DNA of 64,000 bases from Halorientalis marina (lineage in GTDB: Archaea > Halobacteriota > Halobacteria > Halobacteriales > Haloarculaceae): the NCBI RefSeq assembly GCF_023028345.1, contig NZ_CP095490.1, positions 372,001 to 436,000 on the forward strand, given 5' to 3'. The position numbers were made by a program, and so were the translations under genes. The notes below the pieces were generated by a model. It had not been told where the DNA came from. It did not search any database and worked only from the letters and a program-made list of their open reading frames with translations. This document shows positions 6,777 to 14,478 of the stretch, piece after piece (the stretch's first letter is position 1; each line of letters begins with the position of its first letter).

Positions 6777-8276
6777 TTAGTTCTTACTCCGGAATTGCTT
6801 CAGCCGTTCGCGGACAACCGCGCTGATAGTCGCCTCTTCGTGAGCTAGATCTTCGAACCGAGAATCCTCACGAATCGTCTCCATAATCGTTTCCGGATCT
6901 TCAGAGAGGGAGAAATACATATGCACTCCTCTACCTCGACCCTTACCCCGTCTCTCGAAGTCCAATACACCGTACGTACTCTGCTCAGTGACGTGATTGA
7001 CGAATGTCTCGCGACTGTACTGATCCGCATCCATCGTATCAGCAATGAATTGGTACGTCTTGAACGCAGGTCCAGCAGGGATCCACTCAGGATGTTCTCT
7101 TGCGTAGTTAGCAGTCGCCGCCACAGCGTAGATGGAGAGTTTCTTTTGAGTAGAGATCCCGCTTATATGGCGGAGCTTGCGGTTTTCGGTGTACTTCTCC
7201 TGAGCATCACGGACATCAGTCTCGATAACCGTGTCAGCCCCACGCCGCTCGGCTAATTCGCCAGCCCATCTGAGGAGATCAATCGCTTTCCGTGCATCCC
7301 CGTGCGTTTGGGATCCGAACGCAGCAACAAGCGGAACAACGTCATCTGCAAGAGAGTCTGGTTTGAAGGCGTCCCGCCGGTTGCGGAGAATACTACGGAG
7401 TTGGTTCGCATCGTAATCGTCGAAGAAGATATCGTCAGGGTTGTAAGAACTCTGTGCGCGGCTGTTGAGGTCCTTCATGAAGTCGGCGTAGTTCGTGATC
7501 GTCGTGAGCGAGATGGGACCATCAAAGTCGGCGAGTTTTCGAGCCCGTGAAAGCTGGTAGATGAGAGAATTGTACTCTGCTTCCTGATACGGCCCTTCGA
7601 GCATATCGATCTCATCGAGGATGAAGATGACTCCGTCGTAATACTCTCGCATGAGTTCGTACAGTCGCTCGAGCTTCTGATCCGTTGAGACGCCGGTTTG
7701 GGGAACGCCAGGATCGACACCGAGGTCGTCGGCAGCAGCTTTCACTAACCGGTAGACGGCCCGATCTGCAGTCTTCGGTCCCTCGCAGTTGATAGAGAGG
7801 ACCCCGAATGTCTTGCCTTGGGATTCACATAGTTCGACGATCTGTTTGCAGACTGCATGAATGATGAGCGATTTCCCCGTTCCAGATGGCCCACTCAGGA
7901 GCATATCGGGAATCCCCTCATTCTGGAGAACCGGTTTTAGATTGTCGACGACACGGCCCAGCTGGTCGTCACGACCGACGATACGATCCTCGTCGATGAT
8001 GGTATCTGACCGGACGAGGTCTTTGTTCGCGAAAACGCCACCGGACGACTCGGTTTGGAGCCGATCACGAATTGAGATGCCGCCACCGTCGCCGTTAGTT
8101 GCTTCTTGAGACGAATCGGCGGAATCTGATCCGTTCTCGAAGGTCGATTGTGACGTGCCAAGAGATGCCACCTCCTCATCCGTCGACTCAGAAGTTTCAG
8201 GATCGCCAGCAGAAGATTCACGATCCTCCTCACCTTCCGGATTATTCGATCCTGCTTTACGTCCCTCTCGTCCCAT
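6777..8276 (-). CDS. cdc6: Orc1/Cdc6 replication initiator
   Basis: 499 residues. AAA+ core with Walker A GPSGTGKS at 129-136, Walker B FILDEID ending at 224, a sensor-1-like ITTITNYADF region and a C-terminal winged helix. The first ~85 residues are a low-complexity acidic/Ser-rich tail, longer than usual. The protein should bind the repeats on both sides of its gene and load the MCM helicase. A TATA-like box 24-34 bp upstream suggests a leaderless transcript. The repeat clusters at 6561-6753 and 8312-9168 bracket the gene, the usual initiator-plus-origin arrangement in haloarchaeal replicons. Confidence 0.93.
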   Translation of the reverse strand: MGREGRKAGSNNPEGEEDRESSAGDPETSESTDEEVASLGTSQSTFENGSDSADSSQEATNGDGGGISIRDRLQTESSGGVFANKDLVRSDTIIDEDRIVGRDDQLGRVVDNLKPVLQNEGIPDMLLSGPSGTGKSLIIHAVCKQIVELCESQGKTFGVLSINCEGPKTADRAVYRLVKAAADDLGVDPGVPQTGVSTDQKLERLYELMREYYDGVIFILDEIDMLEGPYQEAEYNSLIYQLSRARKLADFDGPISLTTITNYADFMKDLNSRAQSSYNPDDIFFDDYDANQLRSILRNRRDAFKPDSLADDVVPLVAAFGSQTHGDARKAIDLLRWAGELAERRGADTVIETDVRDAQEKYTENRKLRHISGISTQKKLSIYAVAATANYAREHPEWIPAGPAFKTYQFIADTMDADQYSRETFVNHVTEQSTYGVLDFERRGKGRGRGVHMYFSLSEDPETIMETIREDSRFEDLAHEEATISAVVRERLKQFRSKN

Positions 8277-8299
8277 TATGAACCCCCTCGAACTCTGGG

Positions 8300-8310
8300 T
8301 ATAAAAATAT
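8300..8310 (-). promoter_or_regulatory. TATA box of the orc gene
   Basis: On the minus strand this reads ATATTTTTATA, 24-34 bp before the ATG at 8276, the right distance for a leaderless haloarchaeal promoter. The first right-hand repeat (8312-8330) abuts it, so initiator binding there could repress the gene. Confidence 0.65.
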
Positions 8311-8311
8311 G

Positions 8312-8802
8312 GACCCTTGTGGAGTTGTAACCGGGCGAAAACAGGCTATCTAACGACTACAGCCCCATATCCACTGAATGGGTCAGATACCGTCTTCGGA
8401 ATCTATCGCCCTCCGTTGTCGAGTTGTAACGGTTCGACGAAGGACGCTATCGTCGAACCTCCTTGATGACCCAGACCCCCCGTTTTCGAGTTGTAAGACG
8501 TTGAGGGGCGGTAACACACCTGGTTCGATTCTCCCACACTCGCGTTGTAACGAGAAGTGAGTCGAGGTGGGTCTCGGAGCAAAATCCAATTAATCCGGAT
8601 TTTGTGAATGATGCTCTGGGTGAAACGGTCTTTCTCACACTCCCCGTTTTCGAGTAGTAAGCACCGGAATGGTCGCAAAAGAACGACGCTCGTAGGACCC
8701 GTTCACGAATGAGAGGAATACCGGGTTTTGGACATGATTGCTGGTGAAGCTACTTTGGTGATCTCGAATGTTTCACCCCCTCCCCCCTTTTTCGAGTTGT
8801 AA
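8312..8802 (+). repeat. Origin-recognition-box-like repeats, right group (6 copies)
   Basis: Six copies of the same repeat end at 8330, 8429, 8496, 8550, 8660 and 8802, all on the plus strand. Those ending at 8330 and 8550 are degenerate; those ending at 8496 and 8660 are near consensus. The last has a much longer C-run (CCCCCTCCCCCC) before the core and is the one duplicated in inverted form at 9141-9167. Spacing is irregular (54-142 bp), which excludes a CRISPR array. Confidence 0.85.
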
Positions 8803-9167
8803 GTCGCGGGGGAACAGGCCATCCAAGACGTAGCGTAGCGAGAGTTGAGGTAACTGAAGTTGGCATAGAGGCGTCGAGACGGGAGAGTACACGGAATCAG
8901 AACCACGGACGAGATGAGGAAGTCATCTACTTCCCGAGATGTCAATCGTCTAGCTGAGCTTGACGATATGTTTTCTTTGTCTCTAGTGCGGTTGCGGTAA
9001 GGTAACGTACAACATAAACTTTCGCATTCCTAGTCACAAGTTAGAATATTAGACACTCAACCTCTCTATCGTGTATATTCGTCACAATTGGCTGTTTTGG
9101 AACCTCTCTTGCTGTTCACCCCCTCCCCACCACCACAAGTTTACAACTCGAAAAAGGGGGGAGGGGG
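8776..9167. other. Candidate replication origin with AT-rich unwinding element
   Basis: Two 27-bp copies of the extended repeat, identical but inverted, lie at 8776-8802 and 9141-9167. The ~340 bp between them contain no gene, and 8940-9115 is markedly AT-rich against this GC-rich background (for example GATATGTTTTCTTTG, ACATAAACTTTCGC, GAATATTAG). An inverted pair of strong boxes around an AT-rich element beside an orc gene is the known structure of haloarchaeal origins. I see no gene within 8803-9140. Confidence 0.75.
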
Positions 9168-9168
9168 T
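9141..9168 (-). repeat. Inverted origin box beside polB
   Basis: TTACAACTCGAAAAAGGGGG and the following G-run are the exact reverse complement of the box at 8776-8802 over 27 bp. It is the only copy in this orientation and ends 3-4 bp before the stop codon of the PolB gene. Confidence 0.85.
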
Positions 9169-9171
9169 TCG

Positions 9172-11328
9172 TCAGGTCCAGTCCGTGATACCGACTACAC
9201 GTGTTCCGTTGAGCTCTCGTCGGATGTCGTTCCGATCCCACCCGAGCGGTGAAAGCACGCTCTCGACAGCTCTGACCAGCTGCGTCTCGTAGTACGAGGC
9301 GTCGTAGGTCTCGATCGCTTCGTGGGCGAGGGCGACCCGGTCTCGCGAGGATTTCTCGTCGTCGACGACCACATACTCGATATCTTGGCCCGGGTGGACT
9401 GCCAGGTCCTGCTGGCGAGCTCGCGTCAAGGCGGCCACGTTCTGAGTATTCTGAGAGTACCCCTCCAGCGGCTTGGAGACACGATTCCGCTCGACGAGCC
9501 GCTTCACTGCTACGTTGCCCGCCTGCAGTTCATCGATCGCTCGTTCGAGTCGTCCGAGCACCGCGTCCGGTGACCGCGTGGCATCGAGCTGATCGAGACA
9601 GTCTCGCTGGACGTCCTCGATGAACGACGGGGTTGAGCGCTGCCGGGCTTCGATACCTCTGATCTTGAAATCGTCGTCGCCGGCGACCTTCCCGAAGTAC
9701 TTCGTCAGCGCGCCGGCGTCGCTCTCGCGCTGCGGCACGAACGCCACCCAGTCGTAGTGAGCTTCGTGTTCCAGCCGAATTTCGACGCGCTCCGTGATCT
9801 CCGTCGCGAGCGTCTTGAGGTTCTCGCGGTCCTCGTCGTCGACGTCGGGGTCCGGGGTCACCCAGATGGAGTCGACGATCCCGTGGACGACGCGCCAACC
9901 CCCGGTTTCCAGCCGCTGTTTCGCCGTCAGCAGAATCTCCCGAGCGAACGCGTTGATCGCCTCGTGGCACTCGATGCGGCCGAACTTCGCGTTGCTGAAC
10001 CCCTGGTAGCCGAAGCAGGCGACGAGGATCCACTTCAGGGCTCCCGACCGCCCCTCGAGTTCTGCCAGTCGGTCCTCGTCGGGGTCGTCCCGTTCCTTCT
10101 CGCCACGGATGACCGCCTTGATCTCGTCGCGGGCGTCGATGATCGGCTGGAGGACGTCGACGAGGTAGCCCCGGTCGTCACAGATCGAGTACCCGAGGCC
10201 GGGGACGTCGTCGCGGTCGCTGTGGCAGTCACACCGGATGACGTCCGGCGAAACGTTCCGAGTACAGATGATGTTCGGGTACAACGAGGAGAAGTCGAGT
10301 TCATGGACGTTCTCGTGGAGGCCGACCTCGGGCGCGAAGATGAAACCGCCGCGGTCGGCGTCGTGGAGCGTTCCCATCGGCTTGTAGAACTCGTGACGCC
10401 AGGAGTTCCACGGGACAAGGACACCGCGGTCGTGGGCCTCGCAGATCTGGATCGCCGTGAGCACGTTCCCGATCGACGCCCACGCGAGCTCTTGGACGGG
10501 CTTGTTCGAGCGCGACACGAGGTCGAGGACGCCGTTGAGGTTCGTCTCCCCGTAGAAGAACGTGTTCGACTCGTCGATGATCGCTCGGCCGGGGACGTTG
10601 TACCGCGCCGGCGAGTGGCCGACGCGACCGTAACTCGAGTACGTCGACCGGCTCGCAAGCTGCTGGTAGTCGACGTCTGGCCACCGACTCAACGAGAAGT
10701 CGTCGACGCCGGCGTCCGTCGCCATCTCGTGGAGGGTCGGGACGATCTCGCTCGTCGAGCAGACCAGGACGTCCGGATCATGTGCGTCGAGCGCCCCCTG
10801 GACGGCGGTCAGGATATCCGTCGACGAGCCGGTGACGGTGTCGCCGGCAACGGACAGCTCCCCATAGACATCGTTGCTCGTGTCGGTCACCGGAACTCTG
10901 AGCCGGAGTGTCGACAGCTCGCTCGCCGGCGTCGGATCAACGCCGGCTTCCAGACAGTACCGGAACTCCCGCGAGAAGTCGACGTTGAAGCAGGCGAGAT
11001 CCCCGACTGGATAGGCCGACAGCTGGCGTGCCTGCCGGGCGAGTGGGGTGACGCGGTCGATGTGGGCGACGTCGACAGCGAGAACGGCCTCCTCGTCTCG
11101 TCGAAAGTCGGGCCGTCGCGCAACTATTTCGGTCGCGACGACGTCCGGGTGCTGGTCGTACACCGACTGGAGAGTCGTGAGATCGAGATCGGCGTCAGGG
11201 TCGCGAGGGGCGACGTAGAAGCGTGGGGTGTAGTCATCGCGCTCGGTCGCGACGGCGCCGTCGGCGGTTGCCTCCCACTCCAGAACGCGATCGTCATCGA
11301 GGAAGTCGATACTGAACGGCATCGTCAC
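9172..11328 (-). CDS. polB: Family B DNA polymerase, plasmid type, probably lacking proofreading
   Basis: 718 residues, slightly short for archaeal PolB. Motif A LDFSSLYPNI (344-353, catalytic D345), motif B KWILVACFGYQGFSNAKFG (432-450) and motif C HGIVDSIWV (482-490) are present. Motif C has IVD where replicative PolB has DTD: the metal-ligand Asp (486) is kept, the first Asp lost. In the exonuclease domain the usual Exo II pattern DPDV..GYN..FD reads DPDVLVCSTSEIVPTLHE (184-201), so the key Asn and Asp are missing and proofreading is probably dead. Its start overlaps the upstream small gene by 4 bp. Position in an operon after a RecA-like protein suggests a repair or translesion role. Confidence 0.9.
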   Translation of the reverse strand: MTMPFSIDFLDDDRVLEWEATADGAVATERDDYTPRFYVAPRDPDADLDLTTLQSVYDQHPDVVATEIVARRPDFRRDEEAVLAVDVAHIDRVTPLARQARQLSAYPVGDLACFNVDFSREFRYCLEAGVDPTPASELSTLRLRVPVTDTSNDVYGELSVAGDTVTGSSTDILTAVQGALDAHDPDVLVCSTSEIVPTLHEMATDAGVDDFSLSRWPDVDYQQLASRSTYSSYGRVGHSPARYNVPGRAIIDESNTFFYGETNLNGVLDLVSRSNKPVQELAWASIGNVLTAIQICEAHDRGVLVPWNSWRHEFYKPMGTLHDADRGGFIFAPEVGLHENVHELDFSSLYPNIICTRNVSPDVIRCDCHSDRDDVPGLGYSICDDRGYLVDVLQPIIDARDEIKAVIRGEKERDDPDEDRLAELEGRSGALKWILVACFGYQGFSNAKFGRIECHEAINAFAREILLTAKQRLETGGWRVVHGIVDSIWVTPDPDVDDEDRENLKTLATEITERVEIRLEHEAHYDWVAFVPQRESDAGALTKYFGKVAGDDDFKIRGIEARQRSTPSFIEDVQRDCLDQLDATRSPDAVLGRLERAIDELQAGNVAVKRLVERNRVSKPLEGYSQNTQNVAALTRARQQDLAVHPGQDIEYVVVDDEKSSRDRVALAHEAIETYDASYYETQLVRAVESVLSPLGWDRNDIRRELNGTRVVGITDWT

Positions 11329-11630
11329 GAGTTCGCGTCCGGTGGAGTGGCTTCCTGGTCATCGCGTGCTGCGACCGCGGCTTCGAGCTCCTCGAGGCGT
11401 TCCTCGTGGTGGTCGAGGCGGGCCTCCTGTTCGAGATCGATGCTGAGCAACGCCGGCAGGAGTGGGTTTTGGTGATTCAATAGCCCGCTCGCGTCGGCGT
11501 GTTCGCGGGCGTACTCGAACAGCCGGTCGAACCGGGGCTGGTCGCGACGCCGCAGCGCCCGCCGGAACTCCGCCCAGCGCTCTTCGATGGCCCGCAGCGC
11601 ATCGCGATACGTCGGGTTCGTGCGCCCCAT
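11325..11630 (-). CDS. Small helical protein between RecA-like protein and PolB
   Basis: 101 residues from the ATG at 11630 (MGRTNPTYRDALRAIEERWA), 2 bp after the stop of the RecA-like gene. Its stop overlaps the PolB start. Predicted largely alpha-helical: a basic N-terminal half (EFRRALRRRDQPRFDRLFEY) and a C-terminal coiled-coil-like stretch (LEQEARLDHHEERLEELEAA). The tight coupling implies it is an accessory factor or adaptor of this polymerase. No family recognised. Confidence 0.75.
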   Translation of the reverse strand: MGRTNPTYRDALRAIEERWAEFRRALRRRDQPRFDRLFEYAREHADASGLLNHQNPLLPALLSIDLEQEARLDHHEERLEELEAAVAARDDQEATPPDANS

Positions 11631-11632
11631 CG

Positions 11633-12577
11633 TTATCGTCCTCCGGTCCCGGTCGCGGTCCACGCATCGAGCAAGGGATCCGCGGTAGCCGACACCGTCT
11701 CACCGTCAGCTGTGACGCCCGTCCCGACACTCTCCGGAGTCGGCGTCGACGGCGCCGGTGTCGTCGGTTCCACGCCGACCTGCGTGGCGCGTGCCGCGAG
11801 CAGCTGCTGCCAGTACGCGAACGTCGTTTGGTAGTACGCGCCGTCGTCGACGGGGTAGACGAGCGTCTCGAAGTCCTCGCCGACGACCCGTGGGCCCATC
11901 CGAGTTTGCTCGCACTCCAGATAGTGGTCGGCGACCGTCGCGACTGACTCGGTGAATTCGTTTCGTTCGTTTCGCGTAACGAGTACCGGGATGTCGTACC
12001 CCTCAGCATAGGTCGACAACCGGGCGAGAGTGCGGGCTTGGAGGGTTTTCGCGTGGGTTTCGCCGAGGGTATCGTCGGCGCGGTACTGGGCGTCGACGGC
12101 GGGCGCGACGATGAGGGCGGGCGTGTGGGGCGACGTGTCCTCGTCACGACTCGGTTCCCCCTGACCGGCCGCCCCGGCGTCAGTGGTGGACATCTGGATC
12201 GACTTGTTCACTGCCGCCGGGAGATCACAGACGGCGCCGTAGTGCTGGTAGGCGGTGAATCCGCGTGCCACGTGGATTCGGTTGAGCAACCGTTGACTGG
12301 GCGCGATCTGAGCGAGTGTCGTCGTCGTCGCGTGTCCGTTTGCGTCGACCCAGAAGGCGGGCCCGTCGTGCAGGAGGAGATGGTCGAGCACGAGTGACTG
12401 CAGGATCGGGACGCCGCGGCCTCCCTCGACGTCGAGCAGCGTGATGCCGTCGTCAAGCTGTGGCAGCAGCATCTCGTCCGTAGCCGGATCGGCCTGGTCA
12501 GCAAGGGACCGATTGCGATCAGCTCCCCGTGTCGGCTGGTCCACCGCCAATCGGTTCGACGTTGAGTGTTCTCCCAT
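11633..12577 (-). CDS. RecA/RadA-superfamily protein without a Walker A motif
   Basis: 314 residues. The pattern follows RadA/Rad51 closely without its ATP site: ITLLDVEGGRGVPILQSLVL (45-64) stands where the P-loop GKT should be, FWVDANGHAT (75-84) matches the WIDTEG strand, LNRIHVARGFTAYQH (98-112) matches the IYVARAFN segment, and PALIVAPAVD (153-162) is in Walker B position. The acidic Asp and the GKT are absent, so it is probably a non-hydrolysing structural paralogue, as bacterial ImuA is relative to RecA. It lies directly upstream of the small protein and PolB. The start at 12577 is the furthest possible (TAG at 12584-12586); an internal ATG at 12472 is an alternative. Confidence 0.7.
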   Translation of the reverse strand: MGEHSTSNRLAVDQPTRGADRNRSLADQADPATDEMLLPQLDDGITLLDVEGGRGVPILQSLVLDHLLLHDGPAFWVDANGHATTTTLAQIAPSQRLLNRIHVARGFTAYQHYGAVCDLPAAVNKSIQMSTTDAGAAGQGEPSRDEDTSPHTPALIVAPAVDAQYRADDTLGETHAKTLQARTLARLSTYAEGYDIPVLVTRNERNEFTESVATVADHYLECEQTRMGPRVVGEDFETLVYPVDDGAYYQTTFAYWQQLLAARATQVGVEPTTPAPSTPTPESVGTGVTADGETVSATADPLLDAWTATGTGGR

Positions 12578-12686
12578 ACTCGACTAGTTGTCTACGTTCC
12601 CGATAAGCCGCGGCGTGTCGCTTCCGCGTTTCAGGGAAGGGCTGGAAGGTATGTAGAACCGGACTCAGGCAACGGATTTCTGCCAT
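12519..12686 (-). CDS. Possible 55-residue leader gene of the RecA-like/PolB operon
   Basis: An ATG at 12686 opens a frame of 55 residues (MAEIRCLSPVLHTFQPFPET and on to GGGPADTGS) whose composition looks protein-like rather than like a shadow frame. The supporting argument is position: the palindrome at 12742-12783 ends 55 bp upstream, close to the 49 and 54 bp between palindrome and start for the SWIM and SRAP genes. It overlaps the annotated start of the RecA-like gene by 59 bp, which counts against it unless that gene starts later. Function unknown. Confidence 0.4.
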   Translation of the reverse strand: MAEIRCLSPVLHTFQPFPETRKRHAAAYRERRQLVEYGRTLNVEPIGGGPADTGS

Positions 12687-12741
12687 CGTTCGACCGTTTC
12701 CGAGAACGTTTCCAGAGAGGAAGGCGGACAGCATCGTCGGA

Positions 12742-12783
12742 TTAACCAACAGGCCGGGGGATCACAGCTCAATTGTTGGTTAA
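12742..12783. promoter_or_regulatory. Palindromic operator candidate, copy 3
   Basis: TTAACCAACA (12742-12751) and TGTTGGTTAA (12774-12783), 32 bp start to start. It lies between the leftward RecA-like/PolB operon, which it precedes, and the 3' end of the leftward nuclease-fusion gene. Confidence 0.75.
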
Positions 12784-12850
12784 GACTCTATGATCCCACG
12801 ATGATATCGCCCTCACGTAATTCTGCTGACGGCCCGTATATCTCCCGAGC

Positions 12851-14296
12851 CTACGATCTGATGTGATCGACGATTGTTCTCAGCGCGGTTACATCGTCGT
12901 TATTGTACTGTTTGAGTCGATCCCAGTCTGGTTCTTCGCCGTCGAGGAGATATCGTGTGTACTTGCTCCCGACCACAAATCCATCGACGGTTGGGTCTTG
13001 ATACTCAAAGCCGAGTGCGCTCGCTACGACATCCAATTTATGCTGATTGAAGGGACCGAAGAGTTCCTGTTGGGCAGTAATCCCGAGGTCGTGCGCTCGC
13101 TCCAGATGGTCGATCCCCTCAGTAATGCCGTGTTCGTCGAATCTGCGACTGAGACACTGTTCGTCGAAGTAGTTCCCTCCGTAGTAGATGATCGGCTCGG
13201 AGCCATGATCATCAAGGTACTCAGACAGCTCCTGAAGGAGTGCTGACTCGTCGTCCGGCTCGAAGAATTGTCGGTACGCATCGTTCTGGTAACTGTAGGT
13301 GCCGACCAGCCAGATCCGATCCTGCTGAAGATCCGTTTCTATGTCCAAGAGGAGAGGCTCCGTATCGTGAAGGTCGTCGAAGGCGGACTTGTTTAGAATC
13401 ACGACCTCATCGTTTTCGAACGCCTGTCGATGAGCAATCCACCGGTCCACGTGCCATGACGAGGCTCCAGGGAGGGCTTCGAGATCGGCACGCCGTTCTT
13501 CGGTAATCTCATCTGGGCTAGTGATTCCTAACTCACTGAACTGTTCCACTCGGTTTCTCCCGACCTGGACGAGATCAGTCAGCCGGCTTCCTAGCAGATG
13601 GCGAGTGTCGTAGAACTCGTACTCGATAGACCCGTTCGAGGCGTCGATGGTGATGAGTGCGTACCTTCCAGGGTCGTCTACTCCGTCGTGGGATGCGATG
13701 TTGATCACCGTGCCGTACTCGAGGGTTTCAGCTCTGCCTCCGAATTGATGGCAATGACCGCAGACGGTGACTGGGGGCTGGATGTCGTCTATGAAGCTGC
13801 TGACGGCCTTCGACCCGATATGTTGTTGCCCGAATCGCTTCCCGATATCGAGAATGCCGAAGGGAGGTGTGTGAGTGACAAGAATCGGAGTTCTGTCTTC
13901 ACAAGCGGTGCGGTGTTCGGAAAGGTGTCGCTGGACGTCGTCCTCGGTATAGGTGATGAGACCAGGTCCCTGGGTTGATCCTTCTTGGCCGATGAACACG
14001 AAATCCTCGTAGATGTATGGTGTCCTGTGGAGGTCGGTGGTAAATTCCGAATCGAATTGTGGACCGGTTGACGGAGGGAAGTCGTCGTTTCCTCGGACAT
14101 AGAGCGATTGTTGATGCTTCGTGAGGCGAGCAAGTTCTGCCAGATGATCTGTGCCAGTATCGGCGTTTTTGAAACGTGAAAGGTCGTCGCCGGCATACAG
14201 TAGTAGATCTGGAGTAGGTTCTACAGTTTCGAGAATGGTGTAGAGATCGTCAAGAGGTTGAGAGCGCCAGTCAGATACAGCGAGAATGTGGGTCAT
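12851..14296 (-). CDS. Metallophosphoesterase - HhH - RNase H-like (DEDD) fusion nuclease
   Basis: 481 residues with three parts. (1) Calcineurin-like phosphoesterase, about 1-225: AVSDW (6-10), YAGDD (34-38), VRGNDD (67-72), VTHTPP (140-145), CGHCHQ (179-184); the first motif is DWR rather than DxH, so one metal site may be altered. (2) About 235-290: helix-hairpin-helix-like DNA-binding segment (RLTDLVQVGRNRVEQFSELG ... LPGASSWHVDRWIAHRQAF). (3) RNase H-like 3'-5' exonuclease domain of the YprB type, about 312-481: LDIE (317-320), GGNYFD (373-378), NNDDV (465-469). The combination suggests a DNA end-processing or repair enzyme. The palindrome at 14383 lies 87 bp upstream and is shared with the divergent SRAP gene. 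Confidence 0.8.
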   Translation of the reverse strand: MTHILAVSDWRSQPLDDLYTILETVEPTPDLLLYAGDDLSRFKNADTGTDHLAELARLTKHQQSLYVRGNDDFPPSTGPQFDSEFTTDLHRTPYIYEDFVFIGQEGSTQGPGLITYTEDDVQRHLSEHRTACEDRTPILVTHTPPFGILDIGKRFGQQHIGSKAVSSFIDDIQPPVTVCGHCHQFGGRAETLEYGTVINIASHDGVDDPGRYALITIDASNGSIEYEFYDTRHLLGSRLTDLVQVGRNRVEQFSELGITSPDEITEERRADLEALPGASSWHVDRWIAHRQAFENDEVVILNKSAFDDLHDTEPLLLDIETDLQQDRIWLVGTYSYQNDAYRQFFEPDDESALLQELSEYLDDHGSEPIIYYGGNYFDEQCLSRRFDEHGITEGIDHLERAHDLGITAQQELFGPFNQHKLDVVASALGFEYQDPTVDGFVVGSKYTRYLLDGEEPDWDRLKQYNNDDVTALRTIVDHIRS

Positions 14297-14382
14297 TTTG
14301 GTTGAGCGTAGTTAGTGTAACCTCTTCTATCGTTTGTTTAGGTGTACCGTTTGGCATTAGGAGATTCTTCGCCCCCTTGTCG

Positions 14383-14424
14383 TTAACCAACAACTCAGGC
14401 TTATCGGGACAATCTGTTGGTTAA
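14383..14424. promoter_or_regulatory. Palindromic operator candidate, copy 4
   Basis: TTAACCAACA (14383-14392) and TGTTGGTTAA (14415-14424), 32 bp start to start, in the divergent promoter region of the fusion nuclease (leftward) and the SRAP gene (rightward; 54 bp to its ATG). No clear TATA box is visible between the palindrome and the SRAP start. Confidence 0.75.
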
Positions 14425-14478
14425 CGGTGAGATTCCTGTGCGACCACGTTGAAGATGCTTCCCTCCGAACTCCTCGGT

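Noticed and set aside
6561..8802. Regularly recurring ~20-bp repeat that might suggest a CRISPR array
   Set aside because: Spacing varies from about 44 to 142 bp within groups, repeats carry frequent substitutions, an orc gene lies in the middle, and one copy is inverted. This is an origin-box pattern.
9757..11475. Long plus-strand open frame (572 codons) opposite the PolB gene
   Set aside because: It is antisense to a gene with clear polymerase motifs. Its composition (Arg/Val/Asp runs, no motif) is typical of shadow frames in GC-rich haloarchaeal DNA.
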